Assembly: GCA_949987705.1 (NCBI GenBank)
Contig: OX465282.1
Span: 60,385,922-60,449,921, forward strand
Direction: 5' to 3'
DNA: 64,000 nt
Source of the DNA: Thereva unica
Taxonomy: Eukaryota > Arthropoda > Insecta > Diptera > Therevidae
Made by a program: the position numbers and the translations under genes. Below are positions 54,720 through 64,000 of this stretch, piece after piece; positions within the stretch are counted from its first letter, which is position 1, and every line of letters starts with the position of its first letter. The notes beneath the pieces are model-generated. The model was not told where the DNA came from. It saw nothing but the letters and a program-made list of their open reading frames with translations, and did no database searches.

Positions 54720-57377
54720 TTAGGACTGTTCGTCCCGAACAGTTGTCCATCCTGGATCCGGCTGATGATATGGGCACAGCCTGTCTATGTGCACAATCTT
54801 CTTCTTTGCTTTGGGTCCTTGTTGAATCCTGTAGACCACATCGTTGATCCGTGTTAGGATTTTATAGGGCCCCTCCCACTGACGCTGAAGTTTCGGAGAC
54901 TTGCCTTTCCGTCTTCGAGGGTTGAACAGCCAAACGAGGTCACCTTCCTGGAATCCGCTACAGTTTGCTCGGAGGTCGTACCTTGGTTTCATCCTGTCAC
55001 TGGCCGTCTTAGGATTCTCCCTTCCGATTTTCTCAACTGAGGTCCCAGCGTTATATTGTCGCGTTTCTTCTTTCGCTCTGACTCGAGGGCCCTTACTGCC
55101 GGCACAAACTTCACATTTACGACACCAGTTCGTAACATCCTCCCGCATATGAAGCCAATGGAATCTCTCCTTTACTTTTGCCAGAGTTTTGTTGACTCCC
55201 AAATGTCCTCCTGACGGGCTATTATGACACTCCTCGAGAATATCTGTTATTCCAGCACGAGGGACCAGCACCTGCATTCGATGAGAGGTACCATCAGCTG
55301 TTTCCCATTTGCGCTTCAATACTCCTCCTTCGATATGCAATGAATCCCATTGGGCCCAATAGCTCTTCAGGATTTCACTTCTCTCTGCGATGTCTTTCCA
55401 TTTAGGCTTCTCGTTGTGTTCTTTCCATGATAAAATCGCAGAAATGTCCGGGTCGTCGCGTTGCGCATCTCGAATTCCTTGGTCCTCATATTTTGTGCTT
55501 GGCTCAGCAGTCGTCTTTTGACACTTTTCCTCAATACGCCAACGATACTTAAAACCTGGTTCGCATGGTCGCCGGGACAGTGCAGTATCCATTGGAATTC
55601 CCCTGTTGCGGTGTTTCATCATCAATTCTCCAAGGTCCAATAGTATTCCGTGCGTTGTCATAAAGACCAAACCAAGAATACACTCGTCTACTATGTCAGC
55701 TACCAGGAACGAATGTGTAAACTCAATGTCGCCAAGTACCACATCCATCATTGTCTCCCCGTGTAATTTCACTGGTTCTCCTGTTACAGTTTTCAGAATG
55801 TACTGGTCCGCGTTTTTCAGCCACTTCCTACCGACCAAATCAGCCCTGATGACAGATCTTGAAGCACCTGTATCCACGGTAATTGTGTATTGTTCATCAC
55901 CAACTTTCCCCTCGATGACAAGGCTGTTGTTGCCACGCTGCAGTTGGGTGATGTTGACGATGACATCAGGGGTCTCCATTTTCCCCACTAACTCCCTCCG
56001 GTCGCTTGAATGCCGTTGTCCACATTTTTCGCAGCATGTTGAGCCACTCCTACTCCCTGGCGATTCCACTCTCCTTCGCTTTCGGCAACTCCTTTGTAAA
56101 TGGCCCGGCTCGCCACAGTTCCAGCATCGTAGACGACGACGTACTTCCGAGGTGTTAACTCGATGGCAAATGTTCTCAGTCATATTGATTCCCCTGAGGT
56201 GTACCGTATTCCTTGTTGCTTGCTTCGCTGCCTCGTATGCCAGAGCAAATGCCAGAACTTCTGCTGTAGTCTTCTTTCCAGCCAATCTGGCCGCTTGTTG
56301 TAGATCTCGGTCAGCAAAAGAGTTAAGGAAAGCCTCTCTTGCTACTTCGTTGATGTAGTCTTGGCCGAAGCTAGGATAAGCCAGATGCACTAACCTCTCG
56401 ATATCGGCGCATAGTTGTTGTAAAGTTTCTCCTGGCTTTTGAAGTCGATTGCGAAGTTGAAGTCGATAAACCTCTTGCATGTGCTGATCACCGTAACGCA
56501 TTTCCAGTGCTTGAACTAAGAACCCGTAGCTGTTGCGATGTTCTGCTGGTATTGACTGCAATATTTCTGCTGCTGTGCCCCTTAGTGACAACGTTAAGGC
56601 CGTTGCTTTCTCCTCCTCAGTCCAGAAATTGCCTGCTGCTGCTGCTTCGAATTGGAGCTTATAAGTAGACCATGGGCTTTGCCCGTCGAAAGTTGGAGGC
56701 TGCAGTTTCCTAACTCCGATGACTTCGTGAGATGCCGTCGCTGGGTGGTGAATCTTTACTCTTTCTAGCTCGGCTCTGACCGATTCTAGCTCAATCTTCA
56801 ACTTTTCATCATTTTCCCTCATGGAATTTTCGAGCTTTTCCAGATCATTCTCTACATTTGCTTTAATGGAAGATTCGAGATTTTCCAGATCATTCCTCAC
56901 ATTTTCCTTTACGTTATCCAGCTTTTTATCAACAGAGAGTGACATCAGTTCGAATTTCTGCTCCATCTGGTTTCTCTGTTCTTCCATAGACTCTTTTAGT
57001 TCTGCTAACGAGCGTTCATGAGCTACTGCTAACAATTTCTGTTCATCTTTTAACGCCAACACTTCCGCCGTGATCACTTCCTTCACCTCTGCTGATGACC
57101 GTTCTTGCGCTTCTTTCATCTCTGCTGATGCACGTTCTTGCGCCTCTTTCATCACCATCAATGTCTTAAGAAGTTCTGCCATACTCACTGTCGCTTCTTC
57201 TGGCTCTGCTTCTACCTCGCCTTCAAACATGTAGGTTTCAGGATCCTTACCTTCGTTCACCATAGCTTCTCGAAGCAGTGCGGTTAGGGAACTTTTAGCC
57301 CCCACCGTTGACAACGAGCGTTTACTTAATTCTTTTTTCAACTCTACAGTGCGCAAATCCACTAGCTTTCGACCCAT
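54720..57377 (-). CDS. Fused Gag-protease-integrase fragments, single 885-residue ORF
   Basis: From ATG 57377. Residues 6-40: SAP-like helix pair (LRTVELKKELSKRSLSTVG). 70-220: long Glu/Lys coiled coil with repeats (KEAQERxSAE). 225-400: Gypsy capsid domain (LQPPTFDGQSPWSTYKLQFE...). About 425: knuckle CWNCGEPGHLQRSC and then CCEKCGQRH. About 500: protease TVDTGASRSVI. Then, where RT and RNase H should be, only a short linker. 713-755: integrase zinc finger (CHNSPSGGHLGVN...WCRKCEVC). The DDE core is missing. About 830: the GPY/F-type C-terminal module (QRQWEGPYKIL). Gag and protease look usable for particle formation. The frame survives two large deletions, hinting at in-frame loss or selection. 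Confidence 0.92.
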   Translation of the reverse strand: MGRKLVDLRTVELKKELSKRSLSTVGAKSSLTALLREAMVNEGKDPETYMFEGEVEAEPEEATVSMAELLKTLMVMKEAQERASAEMKEAQERSSAEVKEVITAEVLALKDEQKLLAVAHERSLAELKESMEEQRNQMEQKFELMSLSVDKKLDNVKENVRNDLENLESSIKANVENDLEKLENSMRENDEKLKIELESVRAELERVKIHHPATASHEVIGVRKLQPPTFDGQSPWSTYKLQFEAAAAGNFWTEEEKATALTLSLRGTAAEILQSIPAEHRNSYGFLVQALEMRYGDQHMQEVYRLQLRNRLQKPGETLQQLCADIERLVHLAYPSFGQDYINEVAREAFLNSFADRDLQQAARLAGKKTTAEVLAFALAYEAAKQATRNTVHLRGINMTENICHRVNTSEVRRRLRCWNCGEPGHLQRSCRKRRRVESPGSRSGSTCCEKCGQRHSSDRRELVGKMETPDVIVNITQLQRGNNSLVIEGKVGDEQYTITVDTGASRSVIRADLVGRKWLKNADQYILKTVTGEPVKLHGETMMDVVLGDIEFTHSFLVADIVDECILGLVFMTTHGILLDLGELMMKHRNRGIPMDTALSRRPCEPGFKYRWRIEEKCQKTTAEPSTKYEDQGIRDAQRDDPDISAILSWKEHNEKPKWKDIAERSEILKSYWAQWDSLHIEGGVLKRKWETADGTSHRMQVLVPRAGITDILEECHNSPSGGHLGVNKTLAKVKERFHWLHMREDVTNWCRKCEVCAGSKGPRVRAKEETRQYNAGTSVEKIGRENPKTASDRMKPRYDLRANCSGFQEGDLVWLFNPRRRKGKSPKLQRQWEGPYKILTRINDVVYRIQQGPKAKKKIVHIDRLCPYHQPDPGWTTVRDEQS

Positions 57378-57471
57378 TTTATTAATAAGTCCTTATTTCT
57401 CACGCACAAAGTTTAAATTCCAATCACAAATATTGTCCAAGTTCACTTATTTCACTTATCTCTTAATTAAT

Positions 57472-57489
57472 CCCACTTCTGACACCAAT
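57472..57489 (-). promoter_or_regulatory. Primer binding site, tRNA-Leu type
   Basis: TGGTGTCAGAAGTGGGAT on the coding strand, within two or three bases of the 5' LTR. It is complementary to tRNA-Leu 3' ends of the form ATCCCACTTCTGACA plus CCA. Confidence 0.8.
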
Positions 57490-57966
57490 TGTTACGTTTT
57501 TACGGCTTAACGGATTCGTAGGATTAATTAAGGAATACACTTTAATTATCCAAACAAAACTTATTTATTACAAACCAAACACAATTTAAAAATAAACACA
57601 ATTCTTAGAGTTCACTATAATCGCTAGCAAATTTAATATTTCGCACTATTCAATTCTAATTATCGCTTTTTATTTCACTACTTTTCACTGTTCTCACTTT
57701 AAAACACTTGTATCGCCTTTATAATCAAAACTGACTCGATAGCGGCTGCCAGGCGCTTTTATATGGGCAGCTCCACCTTTTTCTACTTTCTGGAACCTTC
57801 GTTTTCTGGTTCCTTGTGGTATGTTCTATATTTCTTTTAGTTTCGACCAGCTTGAAGTTGTCTTCGCTTATCGCTCGTTAGTTTAGTACATAAATTCTTA
57901 ATTCAGACAACAACCGAAAATCGTTGATTCATCCTCTCGACAAACAGATGGCGCATAATCATCACA
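57490..57966 (-). repeat. 5' LTR of domain-deleted Gypsy element
   Basis: 477 bp, same ends as 54232-54708; one substitution noticed. Confidence 0.93.
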
Positions 57967-58364
57967 ATATTTTAATGAATAAGACATCAATCTACGCACC
58001 TATCTCAATCTGTAAAAATCAAGGGGTCAACCCACCAACATCCAGAGTTATGAGTCATCAAAGACAAAATTTTGTTTTTTTTTTCACTAAAATTTCCACT
58101 TCCACCACCTTTTTCTCCAAAAAATACGTAATTAAACAATATGTTGGTTTAGAAAATTGGAAAGCTTGGACAATTTTCTATGAATAACAACTATTATGCT
58201 ACGACCTTTACTTTTGAAGTTATTAGCAATTTTAATTGTGAAATTGCCTCTATTTCGTCCTTTTTTAGTACTTTTTCACCTGAGTTTTGTCGAAAAATAC
58301 CAAATAAGCACACCAAATAAGGCCAGCTTTTGCGTTAAAATTGCTAATAACATTACTCAACATT
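57967..58364. other. Noncoding spacer
   Basis: No gene or repeat recognised between the LTR element and the fold-back. Confidence 0.4.
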
Positions 58365-58998
58365 CCCGATTAAAAATAATTTCATGGTTAATTTCCTTAC
58401 TAGCACGCACGCGCCCGCAGCTAGCACGCATAGCGAACAAACAGGCACGCCACAAAAGTACTTACTCTCCCGCCACAGGTACGCACGCTCCCGCCACAGG
58501 GATACACGCTCCCGCCACTGGCACGAAAATCTAAAAATTTGTTCGCTAGAGGGATGCACTCTCCCGCCACAGGTATCCACTCTCCCGCCACATGCACGAA
58601 AATCTCAAAATGTGCCTGATGACGACTTTACATACATGGTATAATACTCTTCTCCATCTTTTTTAAGAGGCGTAGAATTTTTATTCTACGAAAAAAAAAT
58701 TTTTTCTTTCATTTTAAATTTGAGTTTCGTGCGTACCAGCTGCATGCTAGCTGCGGGCTAGTGTTATTTTCACTCAGGCGTGCATGCTAGCAGCGGGCGC
58801 CGTGCGGGCTAGTGCATGCCAGCTGCGTGCTAGCTGCGGGCGAATTTCATTTTTACTCGTGATTTTTAATATTCGTGCGTGCCAGCTGCATGCTAGCTGC
58901 GGGCTAGTCTTCAGGCGTGCATGCTAGCTGCGGGCGCCGTGCGGGCTAGTGCATGCTAGCTACGTGCTAGCTGCGGGCGAATTTCATTTTTAATCGGG
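58365..58998. mobile_element. Fold-back element with GCTAGC minisatellite arms
   Basis: Starts CCCGATTAAAAAT and ends ATTTTTAATCGGG. The left arm has GCACGC/CTCCCGCCACAGG units (58398-58600), the right arm two tandem units of about 140 bp (about 58733 and 58874) with TGCATGCTAGCTGCGGGC and GCGGGCGCCGTGCGGGC. Just inside both ends are inverse copies of GCCCGCAGCTAGCACGC-like sequence. At the centre CGTAGAATTTTTATTCTACG (58671-58690) is a near-perfect hairpin. The GC-rich arms contrast sharply with the AT-rich surroundings. No transposase; target duplication unclear. Confidence 0.75.
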
Positions 58999-58999
58999 T

Positions 59000-61880
59000 T
59001 AGCAAATGTTATGTAATTACTTTCTCCCGGAAAAGAAACATAGAGCTGCAGGATTATTATCTCAACGACCAGGCCTTAGACCGTGTCGATCAAGTTGTAG
59101 GTCTAGGCATGGTTCTTTTGTTCAATAGGGCAAAACATACCGGGCATTGGGATGAATATAGGTTCACCCTAACAGCCTACAACAAGGAGTTGAGACGTTC
59201 CAAAAGGATTGCCTGGCGGAAACACTGTGAGAGCATTCAGACTCTACCGGAGGCGACTAGACTCCAAAAGCTACTTTCTAAAGACTCCTTCAACGGAGTG
59301 GGCCTTCTCAAAAAGGAGGATGGCTCCTACACCTCTAACCATGAGGAAACCTTAAGGTACCTGCTCAGAGAGCACTTTCCAGGGTCAATCCTTCAGACCG
59401 CTTATCCATTGGATGCTGGGTGTAGTCATAGGACTATCCCAGACCACTATTCCCGCAGTCTTTCAGGGAATGTCTTCGACCGTGACAAGGTTAAATGGGC
59501 AGTGGCCTCTTTTCAACCTTATAAGTCCCCCGGAGGAGACGGAATTTTTCCGGCACTTCTTCAGAAGGGCCTTGACCTGATCATCAACAACCTGGTCTGT
59601 CTCTTTAGAGCCAGATTCAATTGGGGATACATTCCAACCATCTGGAGGAAAGTCGTGGTGGTTTTTATCCCGAAACAGGACAACAGACCCCTCGAGCTGC
59701 CTAAATCGTACAGACCTATCAGCTTAACCTCTTTTCTTTTGAAAACAATGGAAAGGCTGCTAGACCTTCATATTAGGTGCAAACTGGAGCTCACTCTCCC
59801 TCTTCATAGCTCCCAGTTCGCTTACTCAAAGGGTAAATCAACAGAGGTTGCTTTACACCACCTGGTCAGTAAAATCGCCTTCCTCGCTAAGGAAACTGCT
59901 TTATGTGCGTTCCTTGACATCGAAGGTGCTTTCGATAACACTGGCTATGATTCTATCTCTAGAACACTGGCTCTCAGAAATTTGGATCCTCACACGATTG
60001 AGTGGATAAATGCCATGCTTGCAGATCGTGACATTTCTTCTACCCTAGGTGTCTCCACCATTAGTGTTAAGGCTATTAAGGGTTGCCCTCAAGGTGGAGT
60101 CTTATCCCCGTTACTCTGGTCACTAGTTGTGGATGAACTCTTGATCAAACTATCTGAATCTGGTTTCGATGTCATCGGTTATGCAGATGATCTTGCCATC
60201 ATTGTCTCTGGGAAGTTTGACTTGACCATTACAGAGGTCATGAGAACGGCACTGCGAGAAGTTCAAAGATGGTGTACCAAGGAGGGTCTGTCAATCAACC
60301 CAAATAAGGCTGTCCTGGTACCTTTTTCCAAACGCTACAAAGTGGACCTAGGTCCTATCTGTATCCAGGATACCACAGTTGAGTATTCAGACTCAGTCAA
60401 ATATTTGGGAGTAATTTTAGATAAGAGGCTGAACTGGAACGCTCAACTTGACTACGTCATCAGCAAAGCCACAAGGGCCATATGGGCCTGCAAAAGGCTT
60501 CTGGGTAGGACATGGGGTCTTACACCACAAATGATGTACTGGATGTACAATACGATCGTTAAACCTGTTGTCACCTATGCTGCTATAGTTTGGTGGCCCA
60601 AGACTAAACAGGTTACGTCGATCCTCAAGTGCAGCAAGCTGCAACGGCTTGCCTGCCTCTCCATTACCGGAGCTATGCGGACCTGTCCCACAGCTGCAAT
60701 GGAAGCAATCATTGGATTGACCCCACTGCATCTCTTCATATGGAAATCCGCCGCCATAAGTGCCTTGAGACTTCAGATCTCATCCAACTGGCCCCATACG
60801 GTCAAAGGACACATGGATATCCTTAAAAATATCCCAAGCATTTCCATCTGCCGCGTATCCGACCATATGATTAGTCAACTGCGGTTCCAAAGGAAATTCA
60901 AAACAATTATCCCGGATCGCTCTGAGTGGGAGGAAATTATTCTTCCTAGGGATCCAAACCATCTCCACTGGTTTACTGACGGGTCAAAGATGGAACATGG
61001 TACAGGGGCTGGTGTCGCAGGACCCAACTCCAAGGTCTCGATTGCAATGGGTAAGTGGCCCTCTGTTTTCCAGACTGAAATACATGCCATTGCGACCTGC
61101 GCTAGGCTCAACCTTGAGAAAGGTCTGAAAGGCGCCAACATTAAAATCTTTTCTGACAGCCAAGCTGCCATCAAGGCACTCTCAACGTGGAAGTTTTCTT
61201 CCAAAATAGTAGCAGGGTGTTTTGACGTACTCCAGAGCCTGACCAGAAGAAACGAGGTCTCGCTCTGCTGGGTCCCCGGACACTGGGGTATCGAGGGAAA
61301 TGAGGCTGCAGACAGGCTCGCGAGGGAAGGGTCTGAAACTTTGTTCCAGGGTCCAGAACCCTTCTGTGGCATCTCTTGGTCCACCTCCAAGTCCTTGATA
61401 GAAGAGTGGATTAATAGAATAAACCTAGCCTATTGGGAGTCAGTCCCCGGTCTTAGACAGGCTAAAGATCTTATAAGACCCTTTGCCTTAAGGGGCACTA
61501 TTACTCTAAACAGAGCGGACCTAAGGCTGCTGGTGGGCTATCTCACTGGCCATGTAGGACTGCGGTACCACCTCCACAACCTAGGTCTGTCTCAAGAGAC
61601 AGAATGCCGACTCTGCTTGGAAGGCGATGAAACTTCCACACATATTCTTTGTGAATGTCCTGCTCTGATCTGGCTTAGAAGAAGAACGTTTATCAGAGAG
61701 TTCTTGAGCCCTGCCCAAGTCCGGTCTTCATCAATTAAAGACCTTCTTGCCTTCATTCGGAAGGCCGATAGTCTGTTCCGCTAGTGGGGTACGTAACACA
61801 ATAGGCCTAACTTGGCCGCAGTGTTCACCACATGATGGGTTGCCCCCTCACTCCTTATAATAATAATAAAAATAATAATG
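59000..61880 (+). mobile_element. LOA-like LINE, 5'-truncated, (ATA)n tail
   Basis: A plus-strand non-LTR element that lacks the endonuclease and begins between endonuclease and RT (about 59000), directly after the fold-back. It ends with a short 3' UTR and the tail ATAATAATAAAAATAATAAT at 61857-61877. The ORF is otherwise intact, so insertion is fairly recent. The next base belongs to a fragment of another LINE, which is probably the insertion target. Confidence 0.82.
59109..61784 (+). CDS. LOA-like reverse transcriptase with RNase H
   Basis: 891 codons from the first ATG; the frame is open further up to about 59000, so this ATG is an accident of truncation. RT: SPGGDGIFPALL, YRPISLTSFLLKTMERLL, FAYSKGKSTEVAL, FLDIEGAFDN, GCPQGGVLSPLLWSLVV (about 320) and the catalytic YADD (about 357). 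RNase H: HWFTDGSKM (about 620), TEIHAIATCA, SDSQAAIKAL and VPGHWGIEGNEAADRLA. Last, a CRLC...H..C zinc-binding tail (about 835). RT plus RNase H and the GCPQGGVLSPLLW motif point to the LOA/R1/I group, best LOA. Without endonuclease it cannot act alone. Confidence 0.88.
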   Translation: MVLLFNRAKHTGHWDEYRFTLTAYNKELRRSKRIAWRKHCESIQTLPEATRLQKLLSKDSFNGVGLLKKEDGSYTSNHEETLRYLLREHFPGSILQTAYPLDAGCSHRTIPDHYSRSLSGNVFDRDKVKWAVASFQPYKSPGGDGIFPALLQKGLDLIINNLVCLFRARFNWGYIPTIWRKVVVVFIPKQDNRPLELPKSYRPISLTSFLLKTMERLLDLHIRCKLELTLPLHSSQFAYSKGKSTEVALHHLVSKIAFLAKETALCAFLDIEGAFDNTGYDSISRTLALRNLDPHTIEWINAMLADRDISSTLGVSTISVKAIKGCPQGGVLSPLLWSLVVDELLIKLSESGFDVIGYADDLAIIVSGKFDLTITEVMRTALREVQRWCTKEGLSINPNKAVLVPFSKRYKVDLGPICIQDTTVEYSDSVKYLGVILDKRLNWNAQLDYVISKATRAIWACKRLLGRTWGLTPQMMYWMYNTIVKPVVTYAAIVWWPKTKQVTSILKCSKLQRLACLSITGAMRTCPTAAMEAIIGLTPLHLFIWKSAAISALRLQISSNWPHTVKGHMDILKNIPSISICRVSDHMISQLRFQRKFKTIIPDRSEWEEIILPRDPNHLHWFTDGSKMEHGTGAGVAGPNSKVSIAMGKWPSVFQTEIHAIATCARLNLEKGLKGANIKIFSDSQAAIKALSTWKFSSKIVAGCFDVLQSLTRRNEVSLCWVPGHWGIEGNEAADRLAREGSETLFQGPEPFCGISWSTSKSLIEEWINRINLAYWESVPGLRQAKDLIRPFALRGTITLNRADLRLLVGYLTGHVGLRYHLHNLGLSQETECRLCLEGDETSTHILCECPALIWLRRRTFIREFLSPAQVRSSSIKDLLAFIRKADSLFR

Positions 61881-62080
61881 GTTCTAGACAATAAATTACA
61901 TTTCAACTTGAGCTACGATAATATTGCTGACAGAGCCAACAAGCTTCTTGACTTTTTAAAGAGAAGACCCCAAGAATTCAATAACGTTGGGGCCACAAAA
62001 ACTCTTTTCTGTTCGCTCGTCCGCCCAATCCTGGAACATGAGGGCCCAATCTGGGATCCTATATTTCAGGTAATTAGCGG
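61875..62080 (+). pseudogene. Fragment of the 18229-type LINE, RT C-terminus
   Basis: Reads VLDNKLHFNLSYDNIADRAN, LLDFLKRRPQEFNN, TKTLFCSLVRPILEH and IWDPIFQV, matching the region after YADD in the 18229-21078 ORF2 (VLDNKLNFNLQYDN...TKTLFCSVVRPILEY...IWDPIFQV). About 205 bp remain. The LOA-like LINE lies directly upstream. Confidence 0.85.
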
Positions 62081-62197
62081 TAGGTTGGACCCAGCATAGA
62101 AACATTTTCTGCATTGTATGGGGGGTTTTATGAAAGGTGAAAAAGGTCAGATGGTCGTCCGAGAGTAAAAAGATATTGGTTCACCAATACTCATGAT

Positions 62198-63918
62198 CAG
62201 TGATGTAAAATACCCAGGTATTTATGAACCAGGGTAAATGTCCAGGGTAAATACCCGGGTAAATACCCAATGTTGATAAATACCTGGGTATTTATTAATT
62301 TTAAAAAATTCAGTTCGGAGTAAGTTAAACCTTGGGAAATGTTCGCAAACTAATTTTTCTAAGTTCTTACAATATTAGAAAGTTATTAAAATTAATCAGA
62401 ATAGGAACTTAGCACTTCGGTTGAAAGATAAGGAAATAAAATCAAAGAGGTCTAACCTACATGGTGAAATTCTCTTTATTGATCGTGAACAACATTAATT
62501 GAGCAATGACAACCTGGGTAAAAATTAATTAAACTTAATTGAAAACGGCAAAAAGCCAAGTTCCACATCTTTTGATGTAAAAAACAAAATAAACTGATAT
62601 CATAAATCAAATACAAAGACGATAATCTGAAAATGGATGGAAAAGCAGTGTCAGTTTGACTTCTGGCTGGCTTCAGCTCAGCAGCGTTGCCAATTCACAT
62701 TCTTGCTGGCATACATCTATGTTCGAGATGCGCCGAATACTCGACCGAATATTCGTATTCGGCGTATTTTTTAAAGTTCGTATTCGGCCGAATATTCGGT
62801 TAGTTTGCCGAATAATTACCGAATATTTAAATAGTATTATTTGAAGAGTTACATATGTAAAAGAGGCTTTATTCTGAAACCGTAGATAGGCAGTATTTGT
62901 AAATGAAACAAACACTTCTTTGTGTAACCATATTTATTCACAAAATCAAAAATTACACAAAATAAAAAAATTGAGAATCCACACACGAGTCGACAGAAAC
63001 GAGACCGATTTGAAACTAGGTTTTCAACTGCATGCGTGCGACTGTTCTTGCCGGTCGGAAGCAATATCAAACTGGTGACAGACAAGCGTACCTGCGCTGC
63101 ATTCAACGGTTCTATGATATGCGGCGAGTTTCTACCGTCCCGACTTTTAAACATAACGCAAAAGTCTAAGTAACGAGTGTATGTGTGTGCTTTGCCGAAT
63201 GCGGCATAAAAAGTGCAAAGTAGACCGCCATTTACGTTGCATGCATTCGAATACACACACTTCTATATTGCCTGTCACCGAATGCAACGTTTGTACGCTT
63301 GAAAATGACACTAGTTTCAGGTGTGTGGTTGCATTTCTACGTGTGAAAGTTTATTCAACAAAATCTTCGTGAGCACAGAACACCGATTGATCTAAAATCA
63401 GTTGCCCTTGTGTTTGGACAAAGGTTTCACTCTGGATGCAACCTGATTTGAGCGTGATAATGGTGAAACCATTTTGAAATTGGGATTGTTAATCAGTCGA
63501 CTCATGTGCGTAGGGCCTTAATGTTTAAGAAATTGTCATTTCCCCATTTCTTGCTTTAGTCCCTTATTTTTTGGCGATAACTACTCTCACGAGAGAAATT
63601 GCAATGAAAGAAAGAACGGCGCATTGAGTGAGTGAGGTTTGGACGAACGCTGCTACTTGCAAAACGCTTCTCTGTTCTATATGAACCTGCTTGAACCGGC
63701 ATAAGACTGAACCGAATAATTCGGACGAATGTTCGTTTCGGTACATTTTTGACCGAATATTCGTATTCGGTCCAACCCATATTCGGCGCATCTCTAATCT
63801 TTATTATACTGAAACTACCCTCGTTTTGGGTATTTAAACGACCATCGGGTAAATATCCGGGTAAATACCCAATTTATATTTACCTTCCCACTGGGTATTT
63901 ACCCGGCCCACATCACTG
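62198..63918. mobile_element. hAT-like non-autonomous element, TSD CTCATGAT
   Basis: Starts CAGTGATGTA and ends CACATCACTG, with an exact 8-bp duplication CTCATGAT (62190-62197 and 63919-63926). Next to both ends are repeats of GGGTAAATACCC/GGTATTTA. 1721 bp, no transposase, and a second hAT-like element nested inside. Confidence 0.88.
62723..63796. mobile_element. Nested hAT-like element with ATTCGG-rich ends
   Basis: Starts TCGAGATGCGCCGAATA and ends TATTCGGCGCATCTCTA. Flanks ATCTATGT (62715-62722) and ATCTTTAT (63797-63804) match at 6 of 8 positions, a plausible aged 8-bp duplication. Both ends carry repeated CCGAATATTCG. 1074 bp without a recognisable transposase; the open frames at 62849-63256 and 63181-63372 are not recognised. 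Confidence 0.7.
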
Positions 63919-64000
63919 CTCATGATCAGTTGAATTCATCTCCAATGTTCTTTGGAGTAGTATTGGGGGTTGGGATTTGCAGGTAAAGGGTGGTGGGGAT

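Larger units (their letters stand above)
54232..57966 (-). mobile_element. Gypsy-derived element lacking RT and integrase core, TSD ATAT
   Basis: 3735 bp. LTRs of 477 bp at 54232-54708 and 57490-57966 differ at one base as read (CTTTGTC against CTTTTTC), flanked by ATAT (54228-54231 and 57967-57970). A tRNA-Leu-type primer site and a polypurine tract are in place. One uninterrupted ORF fills the interior. This looks like a young non-autonomous derivative that needs RT and integrase from a relative. Confidence 0.93.

Noticed and set aside
55606..56358. 250-residue plus-strand ORF
   Set aside because: Antisense of the knuckle/protease region of the Gypsy-derived ORF; Ser-rich composition is what antisense of Glu/Arg-rich coding gives.
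58196..58644. Open frames over the minisatellite (for example 58353-58580)
   Set aside because: Products of the GC-rich repeats; no domain and no coding support.
1..64000. CRISPR array, tRNA or rRNA genes, bacterial operon signals
   Set aside because: No regular spacer-repeat array, no cloverleaf seen, and gene content is that of eukaryotic mobile elements with an intron.

Overview
This window looks like a transposon graveyard from an arthropod, most probably an insect. It is AT-rich. Every gene-sized open frame I can recognise belongs to a mobile element: BEL/Pao and Gypsy LTR retrotransposons, an env-bearing errantivirus-like provirus, Jockey/CR1-type and LOA-type LINEs, Tc1/mariner, hAT, a TTAA-target element, a Sola-like DDD transposon and several MITEs and fold-back elements. 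I found no convincing host gene, tRNA, rRNA or CRISPR array. One possible host or transposase first exon lies at 6347-6491.

Layout. 1-10.6 kb is mostly noncoding, with a BEL integrase relic (2080-2760), an RTE/CR1-like LINE relic (8170-8580), small MITEs and a cluster of CAGTCCCC motifs (6965-7860). 10610-11516 is a non-autonomous element flanked by TTAA. 11863-15308 is a complete-looking DNA transposon with ATCT target duplications and a two-exon DDD transposase, possibly Sola. 15.4-18 kb carries LINE relics. 18.1-21.1 kb is a nearly full-length LINE ORF2 on the minus strand.

From about 22.4 to 48.1 kb there is one old plus-strand BEL/Pao element whose gag-pol pieces can be read in order (gag, zinc knuckles, RT, RNase H, integrase). 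It has been blown apart by later insertions: a MITE (22456-23445); a palindromic element (24094-26611) that itself carries a Tc1-like copy (24393-26009); a complete minus-strand BEL element (26942-34859, TSD GAAGG, 321-bp LTRs that look identical); a hAT-like element (36649-45986, TSD GTTCAAAT) carrying an errantivirus-like provirus (36709-44046, TSD TGCG), whose 5' LTR carries a 318-bp near-perfect palindrome (43518-43835, TSD AATT); and a mariner end (48088). The order of insertion can be read directly from these target duplications.

49.9-53.2 kb is a second minus-strand LINE with a PHD-like ORF1 and an internal deletion. 54232-57966 is a young Gypsy-derived element with 477-bp LTRs differing at one site. 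Its single ORF joins SAP, gag, protease, integrase zinc finger and the integrase C-terminal domain, with RT/RNase H and the integrase core missing. 58365-58998 is a fold-back element rich in GCTAGC-type minisatellite. 59000-61880 is a 5'-truncated LOA-like LINE, with ORF intact, followed by a LINE fragment and a hAT-in-hAT nest (62198-63918 containing 62723-63796).

The genes do not form a shared pathway. They are independent selfish elements, and the story is one of stratified insertion and decay. The least ordinary items are the domain-deleted Gypsy ORF, the palindrome with internal tandem repeats in the provirus LTR, the tandem polypurine-tract array in the BEL element and the two-tiered inverted repeats of the Sola-like transposon.
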